DNA of 64,000 bases from Agapanthus africanus (taxonomy: Eukaryota; Streptophyta; Magnoliopsida; Asparagales; Amaryllidaceae). Below are positions 34,896 to 47,068 of the stretch, one piece after another. Made by a program: the position numbers and the translations under genes. The stretch lies in NCBI GenBank assembly GCA_030015575.1, contig CM057337.1:290494044-290558043 (forward strand), in the 5' to 3' direction. Within the stretch, counting starts at the first letter, position 1. Every line of letters starts with the position of its first letter. The notes under the pieces were generated by a model, which saw nothing but the letters and a program-made list of their open reading frames with translations, had not been told where the DNA came from and did no database searches.

Positions 34896-36063
34896 AAAAG
34901 TGAACGTCCTTGCAATAACAGCTTTTTGAAAAGTGTTCCAACAACATCAGATTAGGTTTGTTTAACTTGCATTGATCCGAATCAATGTAGTCCCACCAAT
35001 TGATCACACCAAAAAGAACGAAAATATACTGATGTACGTATATGCCATCCGCATTTGCCACTGGGTCCCGTCATTACCCGTTAGGTTAGCTAACTAACGA
35101 CAGAGCGGGGACTGGACTAGCGCGGATGTAAAACATATACAACATCTACTAATATATATACCAATATATTATATTTCGCTCAAGGCGTGAATAAAATGCA
35201 ACAACACAGAAATGTACAGCATCACAGAACAATACAGATATCTGGGATCCCCGGGTTTCACAGAGCCGCTGAAACCCGACGTTCCCCTTGTCGTGTGGAT
35301 AGCCTGTGCAATGAAAACCTAGACCCCTACGGGCGCGGCAAGTCACCCGCCAAAACCTGAAGCGAGGCAGCCCCCTTCAGCTCCGTGAATGGACCACCCA
35401 GCACTTCACGGAATCCGGTAACTTGGGCACCCCTCCTGGGTCAACCTGTACCCCCTACGAGTGCGGCGAATAGCCCGCCAATCCTAGAGCGAAGCCCCCT
35501 CCGTCTCAATGCCTGAGATGCGGGCTTGTTGCCCTCCAGAACCCGGCTATCCGTGCACCCCTCCGTGGGGCAATCCTAGTACAGAAAGTAAAATATACAT
35601 ACAACGGGTACATCGACCGCAACCAGGTCGTGCCCCAAAATAATAATACAAACAGGCAGTGACGGCAGTCCACATGTCGGACGCTCGCCCCGCAATATCA
35701 AATGTACATAATACAACAAAACTGTACTAGCATTGCATCCAGGCTATCCCCCACGACCGATCCGCAACATCACAGCAAATACATAGAACATCAACGTGAA
35801 AATCACGTTCGCAAATCCGTCTAACCGGGCTATAGCAGTTAGACCGGATTTACCGATCGAGTGACATTCACGGTCGCAGATATAATGTAAATACTGTGAA
35901 AAATGTGTTTAAAAAATTTCCGATTGATCAAACAATTAACAAGTGGGCCCCAAAGAAAACTGTAGCACACACAGGAAAAATTGGCCCAACTTTAATATTC
36001 CAGAAAGCACATTTTCAACTCAGGAACATTATGCAAAATTTTGGGAGCATGAACAGTGAAACT

Positions 36064-36111
36064 TGCGGCGGAAGCGGCGCCAAAGTAGCGTTTTGGCCGC
36101 CCATCCGCGGT
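36064..36111 (-). other. GC-rich leader hairpin of B, imperfect
   Basis: GCGGCGGAAGCGGCGCCAAA faces TTTTGGCCGCCCATCCGCGG with gaps, 212 nt from the LTR, at the position of the stronger hairpins in A, D and E. Confidence 0.5.
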
Positions 36112-36307
36112 GGGATGGTGGGTTCATGGTACCAAATTTTTACAGTATGCTTAGAATTCCCTGCACATCACTCTGAGACAACCTGAAAAATTTTTGGACT
36201 CAAAAAAAATTCGACAGAAACTGATGTGCTTGAAATACGTGTTTTCGGGATTTTGTTCGATCGGAAACGCAAACACATTTAACGAAAGCTAGACGAAGTT
36301 AATGGCC

Positions 36308-36321
36308 TGGCTCTGATACCA
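36308..36321 (-). other. Primer-binding site of B
   Basis: Sense TGGTATCAGAGCCA, exact tRNA-Met match, one base from the LTR. Confidence 0.95.
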
Positions 36322-36322
36322 C

Positions 36323-38565
36323 TGTAAGTGCACGGCGGCGCCCCGGCCGTCAATCCGACGCCGGAATGCGGAAACGGTGAATAACTTAAATTTTGCGGAC
36401 TTTGCAAACCGGCACCACCGCGCACTAAACTCCGGATCGTAACCATTAACAAGTCTAAGCTAACTAGAAGATGGGTTAGAGATATACCGACGATCCAAGT
36501 CCTCCGGTCTTCTCGTCATGGTCCCGATCTCCTGCGGAATGTTCCGTCTCCTCCTCGTCGCCGGAAGTGCACCACGTCGCCTACATCGTTTACGGGCTCC
36601 CACCTCAATGCCGAGGCAACTCGGGCACGAAGCCGGCTACTCGACGTGCCCAAGATTCGCTGTAGAATGTGTAGTAGAACTTGTGTCTCTTTTTGGGGTA
36701 GTGGAGGTTGCCATTGGTGAAGGAAAAGAGAGCTTGGAGAGAGGTGAGAAAAATGGAGCATACTCAAGAAGGAATGTATCATATTTTTCTCCACACATCA
36801 AAAAAAATGAATCCCATTCCCTCTCTTGGAATGGCCGGCCCACACCCCCTTTTGTGTGATTGGAGAGAGAAAAAGATAGCAAGGTCAAGGGGTGGGTGGA
36901 AGCAATGATGCAAGAGGGCATCAAGAAAGAATATGATCACAAGCAAAAACCACACACAACCACAACCATCATCAACAACCATGATGCTAACAAAGTCAAG
37001 CCATCATGAAGTATGAAGTCAAGCAAGTCAAAGGAGGGTGCTATCATGATACAACAAAATGCAAAGACCCCCTTCCACAAATGCCTATTTGCAACAATGC
37101 AAATAAGCCCTCCTCCACCAATCTTCGGCCAATGAACGGAACAATGGAAATCGGCCGAAACGGAAAGCAAACTGGCAACTCCAAAAACTGGTCCCGTAAT
37201 AAATTACAGGAAAACCCCGATACTGTGCATACACACCCGCATTTGTATTCCGACCGAAATACAAATGCAATGAGACAAAATCTACACTGTACTATACTAG
37301 GATCCGGCTTATACCAAAGCCGGCCAGTAATATCCGTTCGATCCTGATCCGTGCAATACCGCACGTATGTGATCGAACCCTGCCATATAACCATATGGCC
37401 TATAGTACAAACTGTCCGATCCTGATCCGTGCAATACCGCACGTATCTGATCGGACCTTGCCATATCTCCATACGGCCTCTACAACCTTTCGCCCGAAAG
37501 CTGAGTAACTGTAAATGTGGTGGACTCTAAAGACTCGTCAATACTATGGCTGTGGATTTAACCACTAGCACGTCAGAGGTTTATGCCAATACGTGACGGG
37601 CCACCAGCTATTGACAAAAAGGGACGTCAATGAGGAAGCTCACCCCGACACCCAACTGAGCCTGTCAGTGACAATATCCGTGCAGTCCGGTCCGTTCGTC
37701 TATGAGCATCGCATGGCGGGCCTAGGGGGTTGGTAAAAGTCAGACCCCCAAAAGCGGTACAAGTCGTGTCGGAGTGTAGCCCAGAACACCCTGAGATACT
37801 ACTGGAATACCTACCAGTAAATCTCCTTGCCTCGGCCGAGGGCTTCGTGTAATGGCTCTCCTAGACACAGCACGACCTCACCCCCAATACCGGGAGAGAC
37901 GAACCCCTGAAGATACGCTCACTGCCTCCATGTGGCTCGGGACTGCACCCAACTAAAACCTGTTTGCACGACTCCTTTGAGCCATGGTAGGGTAGTAATC
38001 AAAGTACAGTGGGAACTCACACGAGACAAATGACGATCCCCAGGTCGATGAACTAACCTGCACACATGTCACCAGGGAACTGCCATCTGACGTCTGGTAT
38101 ATGACCAACTAGCATGTTCCCGGCGAGTCATGTCCGGTGTACTCATAACCCAATGAGCACCTGTATACATTTTAGGTGATCCAACTGACACCAGTGGCTT
38201 GTGAGACTGGCCACCGCCCCTCGTCGGGGTCTCGACTGTATACACTAGTCTACTAATGGAGTATCGATGCCCAGTCTCGAAACTCCCACGACTAGGGACC
38301 TTTTAAGGATATGCTTGTAGACCCCCAGCTTCCACTTATATGATCGCCCTCATACTGCTGGTGGTCAAGCAAGAATCCTAGGGGCTCTATCAACGTGTAA
38401 TAGCGACGTGTCTTGTCACCTAAAACAGTACACGATGATAAAGGTAAACCAGATAGCATACTATCATCTCGAGTAAGACTGTCCTACCGGGATAGGTCCT
38501 CCCTCAATCATTACAATCACGTACCTGTGACCTAATAATTGACTCTGAGGGCACTATCTCCAACA
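36323..38565 (-). repeat. 5' LTR of B
   Basis: A copy of 28365-30607 at a constant offset of 7958 bp, about 99.4 percent identical by eye. Confidence 0.95.
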
Positions 38566-38570
38566 GTTTT
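38566..38570. repeat. Target site duplication of B, right
   Basis: GTTTT, pairing with 28360-28364. Confidence 0.92.
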
Positions 38571-40188
38571 TGGGTACAGTCCCGAGTCACATGGAGGCAA
38601 TGAGCGATAGGAGGGGATTCGTCTCTCTCGGTATAGGGGGTTGATGTTGCGCTGTGTTCGATTGGCTATAACAGGAAATCCCTGGCCAGGGTTGCTGAGA
38701 TTTACTGGTAAGTGTTACCAGTAGTTTCTCGAATTGTTATAGACCTCATATCGACACGACTTATCGAGCTATTGGGGTCTGACGTTTACCACCCCTAGGC
38801 GAGATATGCGACATATCATACGATCAGACCGGAATGTACGGTAGTGTTACTGGTTGGATTCACTGGAGTGTGAGCGGGCTTGCTCGTCGATCTTCTGATC
38901 GCTCAATACCCGGGTGGCCGTTACGTTTAGCAGACCGCTTGCGGCTTGTGTGTGTTTGATATGATCATCACCTGCTGCCGGCGTATTGACGAGTCTTTAG
39001 AGTCCTACACAGAGGTTTCCTGGCTCAAGCGAAACGAAATAGGAGCGCATATGAGATATGTGCGGGACGGAGAATAATGCGTGTATGTGATACCGTATTC
39101 TATTCTCGCGATGAATGTATCGAATGGTTGTATGCGATATAACCTAGTTATCGAATCAAGTATTGATTCGATAAGCCGATACATTGAATACTAGTCGGTT
39201 GTGTGCGACATGACCGGATCATTGAATCAAGTGTTGATTTAATGATTTAATGCATAATTATACATTTGATATATTACTTTGCACTAACTAGTATTGGTTC
39301 ACTTTAAACGGATTTTCTCACTTGGTTTGTGCACATTGTATATGTGATATACTTTTGTACACTTGTATGTATCATGTTTGATGATGCATGCTAACTTATG
39401 TTTTGTGTAAAGTTTAAACCATGGTTATGTAATGGTTAGGGTTTTCATTTTCATATCTATTTATTTATTTGTTTATTCATTTTGGAAAATGATAAGCATA
39501 ATGCAAAATGGTGGCTTTGTTTGGAAGCTTGTTGAAGCTTCATGAAGACTTTGACCATTTTGTATTTTAGCTTAACCCTAACCATTGCATTGAACCATGA
39601 TTAGTTCTCTACACTTAACTATGGTCATGTTATGATAAGTTTGGATTTTCTTTTCTATTTTAAAATGAACTTATCATAACAATTAGCTTCTTCTTCTTCA
39701 TCTTCTTCAAGTGAAGAAAGCAAGCTCCATCAATGGTGATTGATGGAAATGAGTGAGAAATCCAATTCTAAAGTCTACCCACTTCCTATTTCTTCATCCT
39801 CTACCTCTTGCCAAGTAGTAGAGTGTGTTTTCTTCACAAGTTTCTTGACTTGGTGAAGTTGGAGCTTGATTTAGCGATGCCTCGACGTAGATCATCTTCG
39901 GCATGGACATCGACGACCTAGCTTGCCCATTCTCCGACGAAGCCGACGCTAGAGCCCGGGAACTCATTTGGACAGCGAGGGGACTTCGTTACGGAGCTAT
40001 GAAGGTGGAGCACCGGATCTACAAAGGTTGTATTTCCGTATTCCCTTAGTTATGTGTTAACTAGTTTGCTTTTTCGCCTAAATATCTAGCCAACGATCCG
40101 TTCACTAGGGTTTCTCGGCACCGTATTTTTTGAAATTGGCATGTTCGATGCCTTGTGAGACCTCTTGAGAGAGCCTAGGAACCCTACA
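38571..40188 (+). repeat. 3' LTR of A, right part
   Basis: Continues from 28364 (TGGGTACAG…CCCTACA), collinear with 20196-21810. With the left part it totals 2213 bp. Confidence 0.93.
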
Positions 40189-40193
40189 AGATC
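40189..40193. repeat. Target site duplication of A, right
   Basis: AGATC, pairing with 19594-19598. Confidence 0.93.
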
Positions 40194-42005
40194 ACATGTC
40201 GTATCCCAAATATGAATCACATCACACCACAGATCTCACGGCACAATGCCCAAAATCATCGACTCCTCTCCAAATGTCATCCACTATCCATCATCATCAC
40301 AATATAAGTATAGCAATATGCATGTGTGTGCGTGTGGGTGTATACCTATTCTAGGGTTCGTAACTAGGAACTATTCTAGTTTACATCTAACCATATCACA
40401 TCTAACACATCTCAAATAATCCACGACACTATACTATCATATATAATATATACATGTAATATACCAACTCCGGACTGCGGGGGTGCTATACGCCATCCAC
40501 CCAACTTTCCCCGTAGATATAATCTACTCACCTGGTCTTCGCTCGCCGAAATAGATGACGCCGTGCTTCTTCGCCTCGGAATCCTTGTGAGGGTACCTAC
40601 AATAATAAACAGTCGCAATACGTATTAAAATCGAGGCAGAAAACCGATACAGCGCACAGTGTGCTCAAAGGTTGGAACTTATGGCCTAAACGTGCAAATC
40701 AATCAAACAATCCATGTTGTCGATGTACGAACACCCGACAACCAAATACAAATCCAAATATCAAGAAAGTGCATTTTTAAATACAGAAAACATGGCCTAA
40801 AACACACCAAAATGTTCCCAGATTTTCCCCAGGTGACAATTAGCCAAAAATGCATATAGGAGGGGTCTATTTTAGTGCAAAAGGAGCCATGGACCAAACC
40901 TGAACCAAATCCATCCTACTCTGGCTGCAAATTGCGGCCAGAATGATTAAATCTGCGGCCTGCGGTTTGGATTTGGGGCTCGGGTCTCATTGGTAGCTTC
41001 CTAGGTACCTGCACGACTCCCAGTAATCCCAAAATCAATTCTAGTGGCCCCGGGTTGCTCCAGATTCCAAAATACCCTCACAAATCACACATTTATCCGA
41101 TGTCGGGGTTTTTAAATCCGTATTCTGGGTTCCAAGTCTCTGTTTTGGGTCATAATTCAAGCACTAGGGTGTTGGGGTGGCCTCTACTAAGCTCAATTTC
41201 ATATTACAACACAAAATTCCCTCAAACCTTAACTAGGTTTTCCTCAAATCCACAAAACACACAATATCGGTTCTATCACAACATGGAGGTATAAGAAATG
41301 CTAGAACTAAGCTAAGGGTTCAGTAAATACCTCATTTGGCAACTCAAAAATTTTCTGGAGTTGCCCCTAAAGGCCAAAATCCTTGCTTTCTTGGTCCAAT
41401 GTGTAGATCTTGAGCTTGTGCACACTTTTAATGAAATGGGGGTAGGGTTTTGGTGATGTTTGTGAGATGATTTAGGGCTTGAAGAGGGGAGGATGAAGAG
41501 GGGCAGCAGCTGCAGCAGGAGATGGAGGAAGAGGGAGAGAGAAAATGAGAGGAAGAATCAAGAAATGGCTAAGTCTAAGGTCAAAGGAAAACCATACCTC
41601 TCTCTCTCGCACCATACCTCATATAAAAATCCTTTTTCCATTTTCTTTTCCTTTTCTTTCTCTTTTCTATTTCCTTCTCACTAGAATAGTAACCCCAAAA
41701 GAAACATGGATGAAAAATGCACAAGTGTAAGAAAAATGATATATGCATGTTTTGCACAAAAATGCTAAAAAACCGATTAGCGATTTTTAATTGCGATTAG
41801 CACTAAATTAGCATATAATTAATCATAAAAGCTTTAAAATGGCATAATTCCATAAAATACCCTATTTTAGAATTTTCCATAATTTTTCCATAATTTTCCC
41901 CATTTATTTCTATTTATTAATACCGAAATATTAAAATATTCAATAAAATAATATTAAATTATAAAAATTCCCAAAAATAATATTTTATTTTTTTGAAATG
42001 TTACA
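40194..42005 (-). repeat. 5' LTR of C, right part
   Basis: Collinear with about 12458-14262. Ends GAAATGTTACA. With 17090-19598 it makes 4321 bp. Confidence 0.92.
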
Positions 42006-42010
42006 CTCTT
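42006..42010. repeat. Target site duplication of C, right
   Basis: CTCTT, pairing with 9949-9953. Confidence 0.9.
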
Positions 42011-43303
42011 CAGCTTCCATATCTCATATGGAGTGGTAGGCACAAATTTTATAGGGACCATATTCAATAGGTGTATGGCAGTTTCAAGCGTATACCCCTA
42101 AAAGGAAATAGGTAACTCAGCGGTGCTAATCATAGAGCGCACCATATCCAATAGGGTGCGATTCCTCCGTTCCGGTATACCGTTGTGCTATGGTGTATAT
42201 GGAGGAGTAAGATGAGAGAGAATTCCATTCTCTTTTAGAAAGTTTAGGAACTCCGTGCTCAGGTATTCACCTCCTCGATTAGATCGAAAGATTTTAATAC
42301 TTTTACCCGTTTGGTTCTCGACTTCGGATTTATATTCCTTGAATTTATCAAAAGCTTCAGAATTGTGTTTCATTAGGAACACATGTCCGTATCTTGAGAG
42401 ATCGTCAGTGAATGTAATGAAGTACGAAGAACCATTTCTGGAATGTGTAGACATGGGACCGCATACATCACTGTGTATCAGTCCTAAGAGTTCAGTAACT
42501 CTTTCTACGTGTCCACTGAACGGAGTTTTGTTCATCTTGCCTTTGAGACATGACTAGCAAGTGTCATAAGATGAAAATTCTAACGGATTCAAATATTCAT
42601 CCTTATGCAACTTCGCTAGTCGTGTCTCATTGATATGACCTAGTCTACAATGCCACAAGAAGAATTCGTTCATTTCGGAACTCTTCCTCTTCTATGTGTT
42701 TTGTATATTGAGAACTATGGTTTGATCTAGAATGTATATGCCATTATTTAACGAGCCTGATCCAATCAACTTTTGATTCAGGAAGATATTCATAACATTA
42801 TCCAGTACTACAAAATTATACCCTTCTTTACTTAATAAAGAAACTGATATAAGATTGCATATAGGGGTCGGAATGTAATAGCATTTATTTAGAATCAATG
42901 TATTACCATTTGGTAATACAAGGTGATATTCGCCAACTGCTTTGGCTGCAACATTTTCCCCATTCCCGACTCTCACGAAATGATCACACATTCCCAGTTC
43001 TCTACCTTTACTTAGCCAATGTAACATATTACATATGTGGGATCCTCATCCGGTATCTAATATCCAGGATGTAGAGTGAACTGAGAAACAGTTCTCGATA
43101 ACTAACACACCCGAAGAAGATGCATCAACATGCTTATTCTTCGTTTGGGCAGCGTGGGAATCCGGATATTTCCGTATTCCCTGTTCAGTCTTATAACAAT
43201 TATAAGAAAGAACGCAGCCAACATTCTCCAGCACAGTATAACATGTGGGTTCGGTCAGTACAACCATATTATTATCTTGATTAAGACGTGACATGGTCAC
43301 TAC
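42011..43303 (-). pseudogene. Copia D pol, 5' half (protease, integrase)
   Basis: The protease and integrase half of D. In sense order: protease starting near 43327 with SWILDTG, where the next codon (Ser in E) is a stop; then GNGENVAAKAVGEYHLVLP and SVSLLSKEGYNF; the HHCC zinc-binding segment around 42560-42680; and the integrase core with HSDVCGPM (first Asp kept), FRSNRGGEY (second catalytic Asp changed to Asn) and the HNG-ERRNRT region. In-frame nonsense codons lie at 43043-43048 (Ser), 42689-42694 (His), near 42553 (Gln) and 42185-42190 (Gln before HNG), with a further stop downstream (Trp). The frame is otherwise kept without shifts. It is cut at 42011 by C and continues at 9953. Confidence 0.88.
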
Positions 43304-43737
43304 CTGGAGAGAGAGAGAAGAAAACACTTTAGCGTATGCTCTTGCAAGATCAGATTGGTTATTATTTTATCTAGTCAGGATGGCTCCCACTATTTTTATC
43401 AAATCTTCCTTCAAACCCCAAAAGGAAAGACTAGCCGGGATCAATTACACCCTACAATTTTGCCAATCTTTCAGCCAGGCCAGTGCCGGTACTTTGAGGG
43501 AGCTTCCCCGTGCTTTCGCACGGACCTAATTAAAATAAACCTCGTTTTCCCAGAGGTATAGCCCCGTTGACACTTTTCTAGACACCTACTTGATCGGATA
43601 ATGGTAAAGTGTAAGTCTCTCCCAGGAGTAACACTTACTCACAGTGGGTATCGGGATCCAACAATCTCATAGAAGGTATGCAATCTCATTGCAAATTTCA
43701 ACACTTGAAATTCCCGATAATATTTTACCCTAACGTG

Positions 43738-43943
43738 CTATGACCTTGACGAAAGCCAACAAACCATAGTCCACTAGTCAAGTTCAACCCGTACATTTCT
43801 TAATTGAATTAAACCCACCCGCACGACCCTTGACGGAAGCCAACAAAGTCGTACGACTACCCTAATCCAATCGCATCATATGCTGCAGATAAGCAGTAAG
43901 TAGCTACCGTACACTATGCCTTGACGAAAGCCAATAAACGTAG
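43738..43943 (-). other. Triple stem-loop array of D
   Basis: Inner stem TTGGC/GTCAA in sense with tetraloop TTTC (TTCC in the middle copy). Outer stems: CTATG/CATAG at 43738-43769, GTACGAC/GTCGTGC at about 43821-43857 (one U-G), and CTACG/CATAG at 43914-43943 (one mismatch). Confidence 0.78.
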
Positions 43944-44084
43944 CACTAGTACTAAATATTACTTATCTGAAATGTCAGAGGGCTACGTAGTTTTTTCAGA
44001 AAACAATGAGCGTAATGAACTTGATATCGTTGTAGAAACAAGTGAGTTTTGAAATGGAGTGTTTTTGAGGCTTTTACTAGTTTC

Positions 44085-44321
44085 GCTAAAGAGGTCACTC
44101 CCGGTGAAGGGATCTCGGCTTTTTCCTTATCGAATAAGGTGTGGGATATTTCACAAATACCACTATGCAAAGCAAAAACTACAAAAGCAATCAAAACCAA
44201 AACCGAGTTTTTGTAGCATCTGCTAGTTTCGCTAAAGAGGTCACTCCCGGTGAAGGGATCTCGGCTCTTTCCTTATCGAATAAGGTGTTGGATATCTACA
44301 AGGAATACCGCTATGCAAAGC
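44085..44321 (-). repeat. Duplicated three-hairpin module of D
   Basis: Copies at 44085-44174 and 44231-44321. Stem CCTTAT-TCG-ATAAGG is perfect in both; outer stem AAAGAG/CTCTTT is perfect in the second, one mismatch in the first. Confidence 0.78.
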
Positions 44322-45442
44322 AAAAACTAGAGCTACACTTTTTGAAAATTTAATTCTACAACAACTTTTAGGTTTCTTTTTTTTCATTAATCACATTAAT
44401 GAAGTCCCATCATTTATGCTTCCTAAGCATCACAGAAAAAAACCGAAAATATAACTTACGCTTATGCCATCCGCATTCGCCACAGTGTCCCGTTATGCAC
44501 CGTTAGGTTACTTAACTAACGGCATAGCACGGCGGGACTAGCGCGGGTGTAAAACATAAGCAACGTCTACTATATATCTTATATATAATGTATATCCATT
44601 CGTTTCAGAATCCACATTGATCACCTCACAAAGCAGCAGAAGAAACATATGAATTATTGGATATACTAGGAGGTCCGTGTTTTATTTTGAGACTGTATAA
44701 AACACGGATTTCACGGTCGCGATGAATAGCCAAACCCACATCCCTAGACCCCTACGAGAGCGGCAAGCAACCCTACCAATTCTAGAGTTAGGAGACCCAG
44801 ACTCGACTCCTCGAGTTGGTCTCCCACTGGACTCTAGAACCCGGTTACTTATGCTCCCCTCCTTAGGTCTATCCTAATGCGGAAAAGTAAATAATATACA
44901 ACCATGGTGACAACATTCTTAACCTTGAAGTGCCCCAATAAAAGAATATTACATACAAAGAATATTACATGAATGAAAATAAAAACTCACAACTCACATA
45001 AAACCCACGGCCATTCAAAACGCGACTATCCAATATAACATATCACAGCAACATATAACATCACATGTCATCAACGTAAGTAAATATGCGTATCCCAATT
45101 GTCGTTGACATATATCAACGAAAAAAGCGATACACCATATATTACACTTATGGTCGCAGAAAAGAAAATGTCAAACTACAACATTTGGAATCCATAATAA
45201 CCTTAGACATCATAAACCCATAATATCACATACTTTGGATTTCATGGTTAACTATACGAATTCCACATATTGTATCACATTCCAGAAATAGCTAGACGAC
45301 GTTAAACATTCAGATCGAATCAATGAACACCCAAAATTTTCCAGAAAGCTCAACAATTGAGCGGTGTTAGAAGTATCCAGAACCATACCACAGTGCCCAT
45401 GGACTAGCAGCTGAAGGCCCGTCCCAAGCCTCTCAAGTGGCG

Positions 45443-45487
45443 CCGCGGAACCGCCGCCAAAACCAGGTTTTGACCGCGGTTCCGCGG
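45443..45487 (-). other. GC-rich leader hairpin of D
   Basis: Two 22-nt arms, 20 matches, built on CCGCGGAACCGC, 202 nt from the LTR. Confidence 0.8.
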
Positions 45488-45673
45488 TCACTTAGACGAG
45501 TTAGGGACTCGTTCTTCAGGTTGGTCCATGGAATTCCTTGCATGTTTTTCTGAGTATTTTTAACATGGAAAAATCAAACTTTTTGAAAAATTTCCAGAGA
45601 GGGGGTCTGTTTCGGGTTTTCGGGGTTTGATCGTAATTCTAACTTCGTCTAGACAACGCCTAAAGCTCTAGCT

Positions 45674-45687
45674 TGGCTCTGATACCA
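45674..45687 (-). other. Primer-binding site of D
   Basis: Sense TGGTATCAGAGCCA, exact, one base from the LTR at 45689. Confidence 0.93.
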
Positions 45688-45688
45688 C

Positions 45689-47068
45689 TGTAGGGTTCCT
45701 ACGAACGACATCAAGGATTCCGGAGGCATCTTCTATGCCATTTTAAAAAATTTGCTATTTTAAAGAACCCTAAACTAGAATCGTTAACTAGAGAATCATA
45801 CAAAACTAAATATAAACTACATTACATATAAGTGATAACGGAATACAACCTTTGTAGACTAGTCCTTCGCTTCAATTGCTCCTTGTAGCGGTCCCTTCGC
45901 TACGATCATGGAACTCCCGGACTCTTGCATGGCTTCTCAAGGTGAAAGGAATGAACTTGCTTGAAGTCTTCGAGGCCGAAGATGATCTACGTCGAGGAGA
46001 CACTAACTCAAGCTACTACTTCACTAATGAGAGATTAGTGAAGCTAACACCCTATACTAAAGTGCTAATCTAGTAGAGGATGATGAATTAGGAAGTGGGC
46101 TCACTTTAGTTTTATTTTTCTCACAATATTTTCTCATTATGGAAAAAGCTAGCATGCTTTTTCTCAAGGATTAAGAAGATGAAGTCAAGAGATGAGAATG
46201 AACTAATGAGGCGAGAGAATCAACCATGGGAGAGTTTGTATCATATACTAACTCATGTAGAGACATAACCATGGCTATGTTATAATGGTTAGGTTAATAA
46301 ATATCTTTAGTAAAACAAAATTAGTGGACTATGTCAATGCATCCACAAGCTTCTACAAGCTTCATGCATGCGACTAATTATCCACTAATTTGGATTTACT
46401 TTATATATTTAAAACCTACATTATAATTAGTATGGTGTAAGTCTCATACACCTATGTCGTGTGTGTCATAAACCATGACACAAAATATCACATATATATT
46501 AAGTGTGCACATGTGAGAAAAATAAATGCTTAAGTGAGCTAATATTAGTTAATGTAAACTAGTATATCTAATATAAAATTATACACTAAATTATCAAATC
46601 AACTAATTGATTTAATAATCCGTCTATATCACATATAACCGACTAATATTATATACCAACTTTTCGAATCAACACTTGATTCGATAACCCGGCCATATCA
46701 CATATAACTGACTGATACAAATATCGTGAGAATAGAATACGGTATCACATGCTCGTATTATTCTCGGTCCCGCACGTATTACATATGTGCTCCTACTTCG
46801 TTATTCCTGAGCCAGTAAAACCTCTATGTTGGACCCTAAAGACTCGTCAATACGCCGGTAGTAGGTGATGATCACATCAAGCACCCACAAGCCGTCAGCG
46901 GTACTAGCTGGACGTAACGACTACCCGGGTATTGAACGATCTGAAGATCAGCAAGCAAGCCCGCTCTAACTCCTGCAAAAGCCTGTCAGTAATACTACCG
47001 TACAGTCTGGTCTCCTCGTCTGATATGTCGCATATCCAGTCTAGGGGTGGTAAACATTAGACGCCAAT
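45689..47068 (-). repeat. 5' LTR of D, left part
   Basis: Starts TGTAGGGTTCC and runs to …ACGCCAAT, where E begins. Continues at 57562. Confidence 0.9.
47064..47068. repeat. Target site duplication of E, left
   Basis: CCAAT, identical to 57557-57561. Confidence 0.93.

Larger units (their letters stand above)
34026..36307 (-). other. Structured untranslated leader of B
   Basis: 2.3 kb between primer-binding site and pol with no gag. It has the same ordered structures as A: GC-rich hairpin (36064-36111, imperfect), CGTTAG…CTAACG stem near 35081-35100, two modules (34667-34757, 34807-34895), the triple stem-loops (34323-34532) and a GAGT…ACTC hairpin near 34170. A 223-codon sense frame (34390-35061) crosses the modules but is not conserved in the relatives. 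Confidence 0.72.
28365..38565 (-). mobile_element. Copia element B, young insertion
   Basis: A - strand copia of 10.2 kb inside the 3' LTR of A, flanked by GTTTT duplications. The LTRs (28365-30607 and 36323-38565) are both 2243 bp and differ at about 14 positions by eye, with no indel. Primer-binding site and polypurine tract are intact, but pol is very degraded. This is the innermost and probably youngest element of the A-B-C-D stack. Confidence 0.94.
19599..40188 (+). mobile_element. Copia element A (hosts B in its 3' LTR)
   Basis: A + strand copia, about 10.4 kb without B: 5' LTR 19599-21810, primer-binding site 21812, a long leader, decayed pol, a polypurine tract at 27755 and a 3' LTR split by B (27770-28364 and 38571-40188). 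It is flanked by perfect AGATC duplications. The LTRs are 2212 and 2213 bp and differ by about 28 bases by eye. Confidence 0.93.
9954..42005 (-). mobile_element. Gypsy-like element C (hosts A and B)
   Basis: A - strand element with two 4.3 kb LTRs (9954-14262; 17090-19598 joined to 40194-42005), a polypurine tract AAGGGGGGAAGAT in sense beside the 3' LTR, a tRNA-Met primer-binding site, and a perfect CTCTT target duplication. The internal region is only 2.8 kb with no recognisable gag or pol. LTR and internal sizes resemble LARDs, large non-autonomous retrotransposon derivatives with LTRs of about 4.5 kb and a non-coding interior. It could also be a decayed or deleted gypsy (chromovirus-like) element. 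Confidence 0.9.
43307..45673 (-). other. Structured untranslated leader of D
   Basis: 2.4 kb without gag. CT-rich tract and CAG (43304-43306) like a 3' splice site, GAGTAA-GTG-TTACTC hairpin near 43630, triple stem-loops, two modules, CCGTTAG…CTAACGG stem near 44505-44525, and GC-rich hairpin 45443-45487. No sense frame above about 82 codons. Confidence 0.75.
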
